A stretch of DNA of 6,290 nucleotides from JBAYHA01 sp041666425. Its GTDB lineage: Bacteria > Patescibacteriota > Patescibacteriia > UBA11705 > JABHMO01. Positions 6,185 to 6,290 of this stretch are shown here, one piece after another; position 1 is the first letter of the stretch, and each line of letters opens with the position of its first letter. Where the stretch lies: contig JBAYHA010000049.1 in assembly GCA_041666425.1 (NCBI GenBank), positions 1 to 6,290 of the forward strand, read 5' to 3'. Made by a program: the position numbers and the translations under genes. The notes under the pieces are model-generated. The model worked only from the letters and a program-made list of their open reading frames with translations. It made no database searches and was not told where the DNA came from.

Positions 6185-6286
6185 AACTCGACCTTCCGTC
6201 TATAACGGAAGGCCTCAAACAGTTGAACAAATTTTGCCAGTGCAAAAACGCTCCAGCTCATCGCAACTGCTAATTATTTGGTTCAA
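6136..6286. other. Nested inverted repeats, candidate structured RNA
   Basis: Exact complementary segments nest around a common centre. The outer helix is 6136-6148 with 6274-6286 (13 bp), continued by 6149-6153 with 6267-6271 (5 bp) across a two-base bulge. Inside it is 6176-6184 with 6223-6231 (9 bp), enclosing the hairpin 6192-6199 with 6205-6212 (8 bp, 5-nt loop). Directly next to that is the hairpin 6232-6237 with 6242-6247 (6 bp, 4-nt loop). On the 5' side 6152-6155 can pair with 6172-6175. The helices abut at a junction with few unpaired bases, as in folded RNAs. A single GU pair favours the + strand slightly, but direction is not settled. No known RNA family was recognised, and the RNA may extend past the window. 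Confidence 0.4.
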
Positions 6287-6290
6287 ATGC

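Noticed and set aside
6136..6286. Retron msr-msd RNA, because end repeats flank inner hairpins and the minus strand has TTAGC after the first repeat
   Set aside because: No reverse transcriptase gene is in the window and the inner hairpins do not clearly match an msr plus long msd layout. Worth revisiting only if an RT gene lies just beyond base 6290.
6136..6286. Integron attC site or miniature transposon
   Set aside because: The ends lack the RYYYAAC/GTTRRRY core pair, and no target-site duplication flanks the 13-bp repeats.
6274..6290. T-arm-like GGTTCAAAT at the right edge, suggesting a tRNA or tmRNA end
   Set aside because: The bases after the loop (GC) do not pair with the preceding TTTGG, and no acceptor or anticodon arm is visible before it. 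The motif is explained by the 13-bp inverted repeat.

Overview
The window reads as a chromosomal fragment from a small-genome bacterium of the Candidate Phyla Radiation (Patescibacteria, Parcubacteria-like). This is an inference. It rests on tight gene packing, short housekeeping proteins (162-aa deformylase, 297-aa formyltransferase), a PriA with an eroded helicase core, few Shine-Dalgarno sites, and AT-only intergenic spacers. The standard genetic code fits, because TGA ends two of the genes.

Layout. From 1 to 4105 five complete + strand genes and one truncated gene are packed almost without gaps: the C-terminal part of priA, a Nudix hydrolase, def (peptide deformylase), an EutH-type ethanolamine transporter, a 65-aa cysteine-rich DUF6485-like protein, and fmt (methionyl-tRNA formyltransferase). 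The frame is the priA-def-fmt cluster known from many bacteria, with Nudix inserted before def and eutH plus the small Cys protein inserted between def and fmt. def and fmt form a functional pair: Fmt formylates initiator Met-tRNA and Def removes the formyl group after translation starts. From 4104 to 4202 is a spacer made almost only of A and T. It carries mirrored arrays of a 7-base unit and ends in a TATAAT box placed as if for a leaderless mRNA. From 4209 to 5588 is a polytopic membrane protein of the O-antigen ligase/Wzy_C type. From 5569 to 6013 is a self-contained transcription unit: a TTGACA-17-TAAGAT promoter inside the ligase gene end, a strong GGGAGG ribosome binding site, a 110-aa protein of unknown function, and a clean intrinsic terminator.

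The last 277 bases hold no recognised gene. They contain a possible 51-codon minus-strand ORF and, at 6136-6286, a nested set of long inverted repeats (13+5, 9, 8 and 6 bp) that can fold into a compact branched structure. That structure and the lone eutH inside a formyl-methionine cluster are the two points most worth a second look.
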